From Spirochaetota bacterium (GTDB lineage Bacteria; Spirochaetota; UBA4802; JAFGJZ01): a stretch of DNA of 51,166 nucleotides. Location of the stretch: positions 1-51,166 of the forward strand of contig JAKPJF010000061.1 of NCBI GenBank assembly GCA_029554345.1, in the 5' to 3' direction. The notes under the pieces are model-generated. The model was given only the letters and a program-made list of their open reading frames with translations. It was not told the DNA's origin and ran no database searches. The position numbers and the translations under genes were made by a program. Of the stretch, positions 24,736 through 32,860 are shown piece after piece; the stretch's first letter is position 1, and every line of letters begins with the position of its first letter.

Positions 24736-25500
24736 ATGACGGACATATCATCTCTTTGCTATGCTACGGCGAAAGAAGCCGGACTATTTCTAAAAAGTTC
24801 ATTTTCCAGAAAAATTTCCGGCGCGGAACTAAAAAATGACGGTTCATTTTCAACAGACACAGACAGAGAATGCGAAAAGTTGATAATATCAAAAATCAAA
24901 TCGGTTTTTCCCACTCACTCAATTATCGCTGAAGAAAGCGGAATTCTCAAATCAGGTTCTGAATATACCTGGATAATTGATCCGCTTGACGGAACACACA
25001 ATTTTATGAAAAGTTCACATAACTTCGGAGTTTCCATTGCCGTGGCAAAAAACGGTCAGCTGATAATCGGTGCAGTTTATCTTCCGCTGTTTGAGGAATT
25101 TTATTATGCCGAAATTAACGGCGGGGCGATGAAAAATGACAAAAAGTTTATTTCAAAAGAAAGCTCTTTAGAGGATTCTTTTATAGTAGTTGATGCTGAT
25201 TTCAAATCTGATATCAATAAAAACATCAACTTTATTACAAATATATCCTCAAAGTGTTTCGGCATCAGAATTATAGGTGCATCGTCACGCGAATTAACTT
25301 ATCTTGCTGAGGGAATTGTCGACGGAGTTATTCAGTTTAATGATCCGGTATGGGATTATGCCGCACCTGCGGTAATTTTGAGAGAAGCTGGAGCAAAAAT
25401 AACATCACTTACCGGAGAAGAGCTGACTTTAGAGACAAAAGGATTTATAGCATCGAATAAAAGCATACATTCGTTTCTGTTATCAGCGATTAACAATTAA
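24736..25500 (+). CDS. suhB: Inositol-monophosphatase family phosphatase
   Basis: A 254-aa Mg2+-dependent phosphatase of the IMPase/SuhB/CysQ group. Metal-site motifs are AEESG (about 68-72), IDPLDGTHNF (about 83-92) and, near the C-terminus, DPVWDYAAPAVILREAG. It hydrolyses a sugar- or inositol-type monophosphate; the exact substrate (inositol-1-phosphate, PAP or FBP) cannot be assigned from sequence. ATG 24736 has a GGGG-A ribosome-binding site, preferred over the earlier frame opening. Its 3' end overlaps the convergent unknown gene by 4 bp. The gene symbol is the family's usual one and may not reflect the true substrate. Confidence 0.85.
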   Translation: MTDISSLCYATAKEAGLFLKSSFSRKISGAELKNDGSFSTDTDRECEKLIISKIKSVFPTHSIIAEESGILKSGSEYTWIIDPLDGTHNFMKSSHNFGVSIAVAKNGQLIIGAVYLPLFEEFYYAEINGGAMKNDKKFISKESSLEDSFIVVDADFKSDINKNINFITNISSKCFGIRIIGASSRELTYLAEGIVDGVIQFNDPVWDYAAPAVILREAGAKITSLTGEELTLETKGFIASNKSIHSFLLSAINN

Positions 25501-26711
25501 AACTTAAGCGACATCCCGCCTTCAAGTGTCTCTTCATTCATAAAAAGATATGGAAGAGGCGAAGAAGTTTCTGCTCCGTTAAGTATATTGTAATCACTGC
25601 AATATGCATGAACAGCCTCGATAACGCGTACACCTGCAAGTGCAATAAATATTTTAGCTTTATCCTTTTTCTCAAAAGAATCTATAAAATAAAATCTTTC
25701 TCCCTTTACAGAACAAATCGCCGCGACTGTAAGCAGCATATCGGCATGATAATAAAAATACCCCCATGCATGATGCCCTTTAAAAAAATGTGCCGATCCG
25801 CCTCCAGTAAGCATAAAGAAAGCTTCACAGTATCGGTTTCCTATCAGCTCATCCCTAGCACCGAAATTTCTCATTCTCGGAAGCGAAGAATCCGAAGCCA
25901 GAGCAAGATAATGAGGAAGCCCGCCCAAAGCAAGATTGTAATACATAAACAATTTCTCAGAAGAAGAAGCCTTTCGGTCTCTCTTTCCAAACGGACTTAT
26001 CATTCTCCACGCAGTAACGAAAGTCGCTGCCTGGTAAGGTGCGGAATTAAGAAGATATAATGAAAGGCCACTATAATTTTTTGAAGAGGCGTATTCATAT
26101 GGAACATATATCGGAGTAAAAGCGCTTATCAAAGGTGAAAATAATATTATTCTTGAGGAGTTTGGGAAACTGCTTTCCGCCAAAACTGCTGCTTCTTTTT
26201 CGGCATAATAATCAGGCAGTTTTGAAAAATTTTTTTCTTTGGAATATTTTTCCAGAAAACGAATAACATGTTCTCTGCATATCATATTTATGCTATATGG
26301 AGAAACTCCGGTTAAATCCGCCGAAGCTTCATATTTCGCATATATTCTTCCGGAATTGTTTTCTTTTAGATCAAACGCAAAAAAACGGAAAACAACTTCA
26401 CCTTTAGTTTTTCGAATTTCTCCTGAAAAAACAGTCTCTGCTCCTGCACGGGAAAGGAGATCGATCATTTCATAATAATTAAGTTTTTTGCGTCTTGACT
26501 CGGCTATAGCTATTGAAGAATCAAATCCTTCCTTCATAACAAATTCGTTAAGGGAGCTGTAAGCCATATCTGCATATAAAGCTGATTCATTGTCTTCTGC
26601 AAGTATTTGCAATACTGCAATCTTCTTTGGTGATGCAGTCAAAATACAAGGAAATACTGTAATAACGGCAAGAAAACTAAGAACACCTGATAACCGCAAC
26701 CGTAACATCAT
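25497..26711 (-). CDS. Exported protein of unknown function, 404 aa
   Basis: The N-terminus has a signal peptide (MMLRLRLSGVLSFLAVITVF region, cleavage likely after ILTAS). Residues 29-140 (KKIAVLQILAEDNES, AGAETVFSGEIRKTKG) resemble the alpha/beta TolB-N/LpoB-like fold of periplasmic proteins; this is a weak resemblance. The C-terminal 250 residues are rich in Phe, Tyr and Ala without clear TM helices. ATG 26711 lies 35 bp inside the preceding phosphatase gene, with GGAG upstream, so the two are translationally coupled. No family name is offered. Confidence 0.6.
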   Translation of the reverse strand: MMLRLRLSGVLSFLAVITVFPCILTASPKKIAVLQILAEDNESALYADMAYSSLNEFVMKEGFDSSIAIAESRRKKLNYYEMIDLLSRAGAETVFSGEIRKTKGEVVFRFFAFDLKENNSGRIYAKYEASADLTGVSPYSINMICREHVIRFLEKYSKEKNFSKLPDYYAEKEAAVLAESSFPNSSRIILFSPLISAFTPIYVPYEYASSKNYSGLSLYLLNSAPYQAATFVTAWRMISPFGKRDRKASSSEKLFMYYNLALGGLPHYLALASDSSLPRMRNFGARDELIGNRYCEAFFMLTGGGSAHFFKGHHAWGYFYYHADMLLTVAAICSVKGERFYFIDSFEKKDKAKIFIALAGVRVIEAVHAYCSDYNILNGAETSSPLPYLFMNEETLEGGMSLKF

Positions 26712-29055
26712 CTTTTATCATCTCCGGCTCAAAAGAATCAACTGTACCGACAAAAGCGTCAAGCAGACTTTCGGTATTCTTAAATCTTTCTTTGCCCTGA
26801 AAGTAAAAAATCTGATTTCCGACAATATCTTTTCTTATTCCATCATATAGCTCAGTTAAACCATCAGTGTACAAAACTATATAATCTCCCTTTCGAAAAG
26901 CAATTGAGTTTGTGGTATATTCCGAAGTACGGTTGACACCAAGCATATTAAATCTTTCTTCGATAAATACCGGCTCATTTGTTTTTCTATAAATAACAGG
27001 TTGGCAATGCCCCGCATTAACATATTCTATCTCATTTTTCGTTTTATCGTATATTCCGGCAAACGCCGTGATAAGTTCAATTCCGGCATACCTTGAAGAT
27101 AGAAAATTATTGAGCTCACACATAACTTTGCCAAGAGAAACGTTCAACCGCATAAGAGAATTGAAAATCATTGAAGTAACAGAAACAATCATCGCTGCGG
27201 GCATTCCATGACCCGTAACGTCAGCTATTATAAAGGCCGTTTTATTTTCAGAAATTTTGAAAAAATCAAAATAATCTCCCATAAGCTTGATATAAGGTCT
27301 GGTATAATAGACTATATCAAGTCCTGAATCAGATGGAAATATTTTAGGAAAAAGTCTCATCTGAATAAACGAAGCATTATCCATATCCTGCTCAAATGAC
27401 AGCTTATCGATGTAATCAGTAAACATAATATCATTTTCAATCATCTGGTAGACAAGAAATGAAAATGAATTTATAAAACGAATATCATTTTCAGTAAATT
27501 CACTTCCGTTAATTTTTTCTCCAAGAAGTACAACCCCTAAAAATGTTTCTGAATCGGTTATCGGGCTGACCGCATGATAGTTTGATATTTCTTCCATTCC
27601 CTCTGACAATGTTTCATAAAGAGATTTCGCAAATATTGAATCTTTTTTTATTAAGCCTTTGTATTTCTTATAATGAACCGCGAGAGGTGAATCAGTATTA
27701 AAATATTTTACATAAGTCTCAAAAGGCGATTTGCTGGAATTTTTAAGTCTTTCTGATGATACGTATATTTTCATCTGATTGAGAGATAATATTCTGAAAG
27801 CTTCAATATAAATTCTAGCCAGCTTATAATTAAGCTCAGATGTTTCGGCGGCAATTACAGAGATATCTCTCAGTGATGATATATAAACGTCATGATTATA
27901 ATCATTTGATTTTATGCTGTACTTAAGCCATCTGCGCAAACTAGCCAAAATCACGATAGCAACAAAAGCCAGAGGAAAAATAGATAATACAGATACTCCG
28001 GCCGAATACAAATTGAAAACAAATACTCCGAAAAAAGCTATCAATGTGGCTGAAAAAAAATCTGCTGAAAATTCTCCAAGAAACAGTTTATCTACTTTAA
28101 ATTTAAAACTTCCATTCGCACGTATCAAGCTGTTTCCAAGAGTCAGAGGAATTATCATTGTTAATGAAGTATTCATAAAAACTGTTACTGGCATATCAAT
28201 GCTGTTAGACAAAAGGAGAATTCCGCATGGAAGGACAAATCCGGCAAAAGAAATGAATCCTATCTGAAGAATCCTGCGTAGAGAAAAACATGATTTTACA
28301 ACATAAACAATGAACAACACCAATAATGCAACAAACGCAACAAGATTGATTGCATTAATCAATACTATAGTTTGCACTACGTTACTATAAAGATAAATAA
28401 ATGATACAACGGCAAGCAGCGTAGAAAACAAAACTGACAAAACTTTCATCAATCTCATTCGTTTTGAATTAATCATATCTGAAAACAAGAACAAAAAAAG
28501 ACCGGTAAAAAAACTAGCAGATAAAATTACAATATATATTGCATGTTCATACATAAAAAGAAGTGAAAGTGCAAAAAGGACAATTCCCAGGTTTATTGAA
28601 AATAATGAATAGTAATATGAAAGTTTATACTCAAGACGGATTTTCCATACTATCAAACCCCATAATATGTGAATATTTGCTATTATAATAAAAAATACAG
28701 CAGATGAAAACATATTATAATTAAAAGATCTTTTCAAAATTATTGCATCAATAACACCGTTTTTCTTTTTAATCTGACATGTCGAAAGATATTCACTGTT
28801 GCTGCGGATAACATCTTTAGCATTATTTTCATTAATATAAATCCCGTTCATTTTTACCAGAACAGAATCATATAAATCGGATTTACCAAGAACAATAAAA
28901 CTATATTTGAATGTATTTCCGTATAAAATTCTGTCAAAAGGATATTTTGAGGAAAAATCTGCAAGCGAAGCAATAGAAAAAAAATCTACAACAAAAAGGA
29001 CAACAAAACAGATGCCGATAAAAATATTGCTTCTAAAAAAATTTTTTAAACGCAT
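26677..29055 (-). CDS. Membrane SpoIIE (PP2C) phosphatase with GAF-like domain
   Basis: A 792-aa membrane phosphatase. Order: TM1 (about 10-30), a periplasmic segment with a PDZ-like stretch (31-110), about eight TM helices (112-375), a GAF-like region (about 400-560), then a SpoIIE/PP2C domain (about 575-792). The catalytic set is intact: GDYFD, ADVTGHG, NAGH, YTDGLTELYD and KDDVTV. It dephosphorylates a Ser/Thr protein, probably an anti-sigma antagonist. It overlaps the preceding degenerate paralogue by 10 bp and the next exported protein by 35 bp, so all three are one operon with tmk and the EI24 protein upstream. Confidence 0.88.
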   Translation of the reverse strand: MRLKNFFRSNIFIGICFVVLFVVDFFSIASLADFSSKYPFDRILYGNTFKYSFIVLGKSDLYDSVLVKMNGIYINENNAKDVIRSNSEYLSTCQIKKKNGVIDAIILKRSFNYNMFSSAVFFIIIANIHILWGLIVWKIRLEYKLSYYYSLFSINLGIVLFALSLLFMYEHAIYIVILSASFFTGLFLFLFSDMINSKRMRLMKVLSVLFSTLLAVVSFIYLYSNVVQTIVLINAINLVAFVALLVLFIVYVVKSCFSLRRILQIGFISFAGFVLPCGILLLSNSIDMPVTVFMNTSLTMIIPLTLGNSLIRANGSFKFKVDKLFLGEFSADFFSATLIAFFGVFVFNLYSAGVSVLSIFPLAFVAIVILASLRRWLKYSIKSNDYNHDVYISSLRDISVIAAETSELNYKLARIYIEAFRILSLNQMKIYVSSERLKNSSKSPFETYVKYFNTDSPLAVHYKKYKGLIKKDSIFAKSLYETLSEGMEEISNYHAVSPITDSETFLGVVLLGEKINGSEFTENDIRFINSFSFLVYQMIENDIMFTDYIDKLSFEQDMDNASFIQMRLFPKIFPSDSGLDIVYYTRPYIKLMGDYFDFFKISENKTAFIIADVTGHGMPAAMIVSVTSMIFNSLMRLNVSLGKVMCELNNFLSSRYAGIELITAFAGIYDKTKNEIEYVNAGHCQPVIYRKTNEPVFIEERFNMLGVNRTSEYTTNSIAFRKGDYIVLYTDGLTELYDGIRKDIVGNQIFYFQGKERFKNTESLLDAFVGTVDSFEPEMIKDDVTVAVIRCS

Positions 29056-30389
29056 TTTACAACCGCCACCAGTTTATTCCTGGAACCATAAGGTCCGTTT
29101 GCCAATTCAAGAATATTTTCTGCAATAATATATGCTCTTCTGTCTCTGATAAATGATATTTCTGAATGCCCTTTAGCTATTTTTTCACTAATAGTATTCT
29201 TCATTTCTTTTTCAACAAAAACAACAAGATCTCCCAATTCAATCCTGATATTTACATTTACTTCTTCAATTGAATTTTGGCTGATTTTGTAGGGATTAGG
29301 CATGTTCTCAGCATAATATTCAAGAATATCTCCCGTAAGCAAACCTGCACAGATTGAAAAATTATCATCAATCAGATCTTTTGATTGGAGAATATCCTTT
29401 GCCATCAAAACAGAGTCTTTAACTTTATATCCCATACGAATGTAGGTTTGAATTAAAACTTTTACGGCAGGCATAAATATTAGAGAGTCATACGTTTCCT
29501 TACCTGTTGTGTAAAATGAAAAAAGAATGGAATCGTCTTTTTTATAAATATCATAGAACAAATCTGTAAGAAGAGAACGGGCATTAGCAAACAAGCCTAC
29601 TTCACACAATGAATTAGATGCTTCGTTTGTCGGAAAAAAAGATTTACGAACCTTAAGAGCAATTGCTTTTTCTTTTTCAAATTCACGCTTCTTTATCATC
29701 TCTTTTGTAAGAAAATTATGCGCCTTAATCGATCCGGCCTTTGATGTAAATATTTTTATTGTGGCACAGTCATCTGAGGTGACGTTGCGGGCTATTCCGC
29801 CCAGACTCACAAAACCTATAAAAATATCATGATAATAAATTGGAGCTGCGACATCAGCCCCTATTTTATCCATTTCAATTACAATGCTTTTTTCAAAAGT
29901 CAGGTTTCTCGCCATATTTCGTCTGATGATAATATCATCAGGATGATTCATTATCTTCACAAGCGGCGATTCAGAATCAAAAGCAAACACCTCTTCTTTC
30001 CTTATTTTTCCGGCAGAATATCTGAAGCATTCAAACGATTCATTTTCTTGATTAATAAAAAAAATGGCGCCGGAAGAAGAATGAGTAAGCTGCACAAGCA
30101 TCGGGAATGCTTCATGAAGAAAATCCTCAATCGTTTTAATAGACAAGAGCGAATCAACAGTTTTAATATAATACTTATAATCTATTTTCTTTTCAAACAA
30201 GGAATCAAACAAATCGCTGAAGTAATCGAAAACGGTAAAAAGAAGAATCGCTACAATGAAACATAAAGCACCGAAATGCTCTTTTTCCATTCCGGTTTTT
30301 TTTACATGATAAAGCATTACAAGAATCAACAGTGAATAAAAAGCACTGAGAGAAAATTGAATAATAAAATAAAGAGATTTGCTCTTCAC
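29046..30389 (-). CDS. GAF protein with degenerate SpoIIE-like domain
   Basis: A 447-aa membrane protein: two TM segments (about 6-28 and 40-55), a GAF domain (about 75-225, with GAIFFINQENESF and AAPIYYHDIFIGFVSLGG), a coiled linker, then a domain with the outline of SpoIIE (from about 245) but without its catalytic residues. Where active members have GGDFYD it reads LLTDLFYD; the GDVSGHG position reads YTTGKET; the NAGH position and the second Asp pair are absent. It is probably a pseudophosphatase that regulates the adjacent active enzyme. The start is GTG, in a GTGA overlap with the tmk stop. Confidence 0.7.
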   Translation of the reverse strand: MKSKSLYFIIQFSLSAFYSLLILVMLYHVKKTGMEKEHFGALCFIVAILLFTVFDYFSDLFDSLFEKKIDYKYYIKTVDSLLSIKTIEDFLHEAFPMLVQLTHSSSGAIFFINQENESFECFRYSAGKIRKEEVFAFDSESPLVKIMNHPDDIIIRRNMARNLTFEKSIVIEMDKIGADVAAPIYYHDIFIGFVSLGGIARNVTSDDCATIKIFTSKAGSIKAHNFLTKEMIKKREFEKEKAIALKVRKSFFPTNEASNSLCEVGLFANARSLLTDLFYDIYKKDDSILFSFYTTGKETYDSLIFMPAVKVLIQTYIRMGYKVKDSVLMAKDILQSKDLIDDNFSICAGLLTGDILEYYAENMPNPYKISQNSIEEVNVNIRIELGDLVVFVEKEMKNTISEKIAKGHSEISFIRDRRAYIIAENILELANGPYGSRNKLVAVVKCV

Positions 30390-30970
30390 AATATATCTCC
30401 AATTCTTTCAAGAGCCTGTTGTAAAACTTCATCAGGAGAAAGATTTCCATCCAGAAAACAGAATTTATCATCGGATATCTTTTTATAAATAGAATCAACC
30501 GCTTCAAGAAACGATAGCTTCTCATATTGCTCGGAAGAAATAGCTCGCAAGCGTATACGTTCGAGAGCCTTCTCAGCAGATATGTTAAGATATAAAACAA
30601 GGTCCGGAACTGCAAAGCCGCGGTTGATGTTTTCAGCGATTATTTTATTATGATCGAGTCCCATAGCCCCCTGATATGCGGCATTGGAATAATAATATCT
30701 ATCCATTATAACATTTTTGCCTGAATTAATTGCCGGAAAAACATGCAGTTCACAGTCTTCTTCTCTATCCAAAATAAAAAGCGAAAGCATTTCATCCGCA
30801 TCAAGAACATCTTCGGATGCAAGTTTCTTTCTAATTGTCATGCCGATTTTTCCGTTTGTCGGTTCTCTCAAAAAAACTGCATCAGGAAAATGAGTCTTAA
30901 GTTTTTCAATCAAAGTTGACTTTCCGCATCCGTCAATCCCTTCAACAACAATGAACTTTCCTTCGGTCAT
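30386..30970 (-). CDS. tmk: Thymidylate kinase
   Basis: A 194-aa P-loop kinase that phosphorylates dTMP to dTDP. Walker A EGIDGCGKST (10-19), LREPTNG (about 34-40), the DR(Y/Y)YYSN loop (MDRYYYSNAAYQG, about 88-100) and a lid region with RIRLRA are visible. The length is typical, slightly short. It overlaps the EI24 gene by 4 bp and the degenerate SpoIIE gene by 4 bp, an odd housekeeping partner for signalling proteins. Confidence 0.93.
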   Translation of the reverse strand: MTEGKFIVVEGIDGCGKSTLIEKLKTHFPDAVFLREPTNGKIGMTIRKKLASEDVLDADEMLSLFILDREEDCELHVFPAINSGKNVIMDRYYYSNAAYQGAMGLDHNKIIAENINRGFAVPDLVLYLNISAEKALERIRLRAISSEQYEKLSFLEAVDSIYKKISDDKFCFLDGNLSPDEVLQQALERIGDIL

Positions 30971-31803
30971 TTCTTTACCGGAAATATTATCTTGTTACAT
31001 CCGATTGCCGCCGCAACCGAAGAAAATGAAAAAGCAAGAAAGCCGATAACCGGAATCGATAGCATCAAATTAGAAACCATGCCGAGTCCGCAGGTAAATC
31101 CGAAATTAGAAAAAGCCAGTTTCAGCTTTTTACGGAAAGAATAACCTCTTCTCTCAAAACAAAAATCAAGAAAATTCAAACCCAGCATAAATGAAATAAA
31201 AAGAAAATTCAGAACTATATAAACGAATGTTCCGACACCGGGAATAAGATTTAGTATTATTATAAAAAGATTAAAAATTAAAAAGAAAAAAAGCATCTTT
31301 ATAGACCCGATTATTGCACGAAAAAATATTTTAAGAAGCGACATTTTTTCAACATCAGGTTTTTTTCCAAGATAAATAACTTCCGCCTCATATGAGATGA
31401 AATCAAGAAAAGGAAACATTAATGCAGAACCTATTACAGGATACGCATAATAAAAAATCAGAAGAAGCATAATGACAGTAATCATCGCTCCGGCAAATGA
31501 TATAAATTTTACAAAAGCTGAAACTATAACGTCAGCAATGGAAAACAAGACATTATGAGCGGCAGAAAAATTCACTGTTGCGGAAATGAATGAATCATAG
31601 AGACTCGTACTTGCACTATCAACAAGTCCCGACAGCAAAGGATAAAGATATACAGCAGACAAATAAATCATTGTAATAAAAATAATTATGTTCATAAGAA
31701 ACGGCAAAAACGTCAACCAGAGAAGCCTTCCGTTTGTAAAAATCATTTTTGTCGCGTAAAAATATGTTATTATAGCTTTAAAAAAATCAATTAATTGTTT
31801 CAT
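30967..31803 (-). CDS. EI24/CysZ-like membrane protein
   Basis: A 278-aa polytopic membrane protein of the EI24 domain family (includes CysZ). It shows four or more long hydrophobic segments and the family's paired motifs: LLWLTFLPFLMNIIIF near the N-terminus and a proline/glycine-rich LNLIPGVGTFVYIV near the middle. Basic RKKLKLAF follows. Function within the family is mixed (sulfate-related for CysZ). It is upstream of tmk with a 4-bp overlap. Confidence 0.75.
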   Translation of the reverse strand: MKQLIDFFKAIITYFYATKMIFTNGRLLWLTFLPFLMNIIIFITMIYLSAVYLYPLLSGLVDSASTSLYDSFISATVNFSAAHNVLFSIADVIVSAFVKFISFAGAMITVIMLLLIFYYAYPVIGSALMFPFLDFISYEAEVIYLGKKPDVEKMSLLKIFFRAIIGSIKMLFFFLIFNLFIIILNLIPGVGTFVYIVLNFLFISFMLGLNFLDFCFERRGYSFRKKLKLAFSNFGFTCGLGMVSNLMLSIPVIGFLAFSFSSVAAAIGCNKIIFPVKK

Positions 31804-31864
31804 TTGTTTCTCTTTGTGTTTTATTTTATATAATCATTATTAACAAGCTAATACTAAAACAGAA

Positions 31865-32860
31865 TCAGGCTTTTGTCAAATCTGAATTAGTTTCAAAATC
31901 GTATTTTCTTTCAGCTGACGCCTTTCTTAACCGGTTCATCACCGCAAGACCTATGCCGTCTTCCGGAATCATTTCCGCATAAATCATAGATACCGGAAGT
32001 TGGTCTATTTTATGAAGAGCCGAAAATAAATTTGCAGCTGCTTCCCTGACATCGCCGCTTCTGCTCAAGACTTCAAAGTGTTCGGCTCTTGATGCATTTT
32101 GGCCGCAAAATGAAAGAAGAGCCGCGGACGAGAAATCAGCTGCCTCTCCTTCTTCTATTAAAACAAGTTTTTTTACCGGTGCATAATGCGATTCAAGCAT
32201 TCCCGGAGCTGATTTCAAATCTCCTGAGTATATTTCGGCTTTCATCTTCAAAACATCCTGCAATTCTTCAACTCCGATTCCTCCCGGACGAAGCACGGAA
32301 AGCTTTCCGTCAAGAAAACTGACTATAGTTGATTCAACACCAACCGAACATTTTCCTCCGTCAATAATCATATCAATCCTTCCATGAAGCGAATCATAAA
32401 CATGAACTGCTTCAGTCGGACTCAGGAAACCGAAAGGATTCGCACTTGGTGCAGCAATAGGAACATCAGAATATTTTATGAGAGAAAGTGCAGTGTCATG
32501 CATCGGAATTCTAACCGCAACCGTATCCATCCCCGATGTAACAATTGACGGTATAATTTCCTTTTTTTTCATCACAACGGTTATAGGTCCGGGAGAAAAC
32601 TTATCGAAAACAGTTAAAGCCGTATCTTCTGCAAACGCTATTCTATCAATCATTTCAACAGAGGAAACATGACATATAAGAGGATCAAAAAACGGCCGTT
32701 TTTTCGCTTCAAAGATTTTTATACAGGAATCAGCTGAAAGAGCATTCGCACCTAAGCCGTAAACCGTTTCTGTAGGAAAAGCAACCAGACCGCCGCTTAA
32801 AATAATTCCGGCAGCTTTCTTAATTGATTCAGGTGTTGCTTTTTCAAGAAATGTATCCAT
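31865..32860 (-). CDS. Threonylcarbamoyl-AMP synthase, Sua5 type
   Basis: Makes L-threonylcarbamoyl-AMP from threonine, bicarbonate and ATP, for the t6A37 modification of tRNA. The YrdC domain (about 1-205) has FPTETVYGLGANA, KKRPFFDPL, VAVRIPMH, APSANPFG and LRPGG. The C-terminal Sua5 domain starts with the family motif APGMLESHYAP (about 222-232). At 331 aa it is the long Sua5 form rather than the short TsaC form. Its ATG overlaps the stop of the GGDEF-EAL gene by one base (TAATG). Confidence 0.92.
   Translation of the reverse strand: MDTFLEKATPESIKKAAGIILSGGLVAFPTETVYGLGANALSADSCIKIFEAKKRPFFDPLICHVSSVEMIDRIAFAEDTALTVFDKFSPGPITVVMKKKEIIPSIVTSGMDTVAVRIPMHDTALSLIKYSDVPIAAPSANPFGFLSPTEAVHVYDSLHGRIDMIIDGGKCSVGVESTIVSFLDGKLSVLRPGGIGVEELQDVLKMKAEIYSGDLKSAPGMLESHYAPVKKLVLIEEGEAADFSSAALLSFCGQNASRAEHFEVLSRSGDVREAAANLFSALHKIDQLPVSMIYAEMIPEDGIGLAVMNRLRKASAERKYDFETNSDLTKA

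Noticed and set aside
29829-30266. A 145-aa plus-strand ORF
   Set aside because: Antisense to the GAF/degenerate-SpoIIE gene, without start signals.
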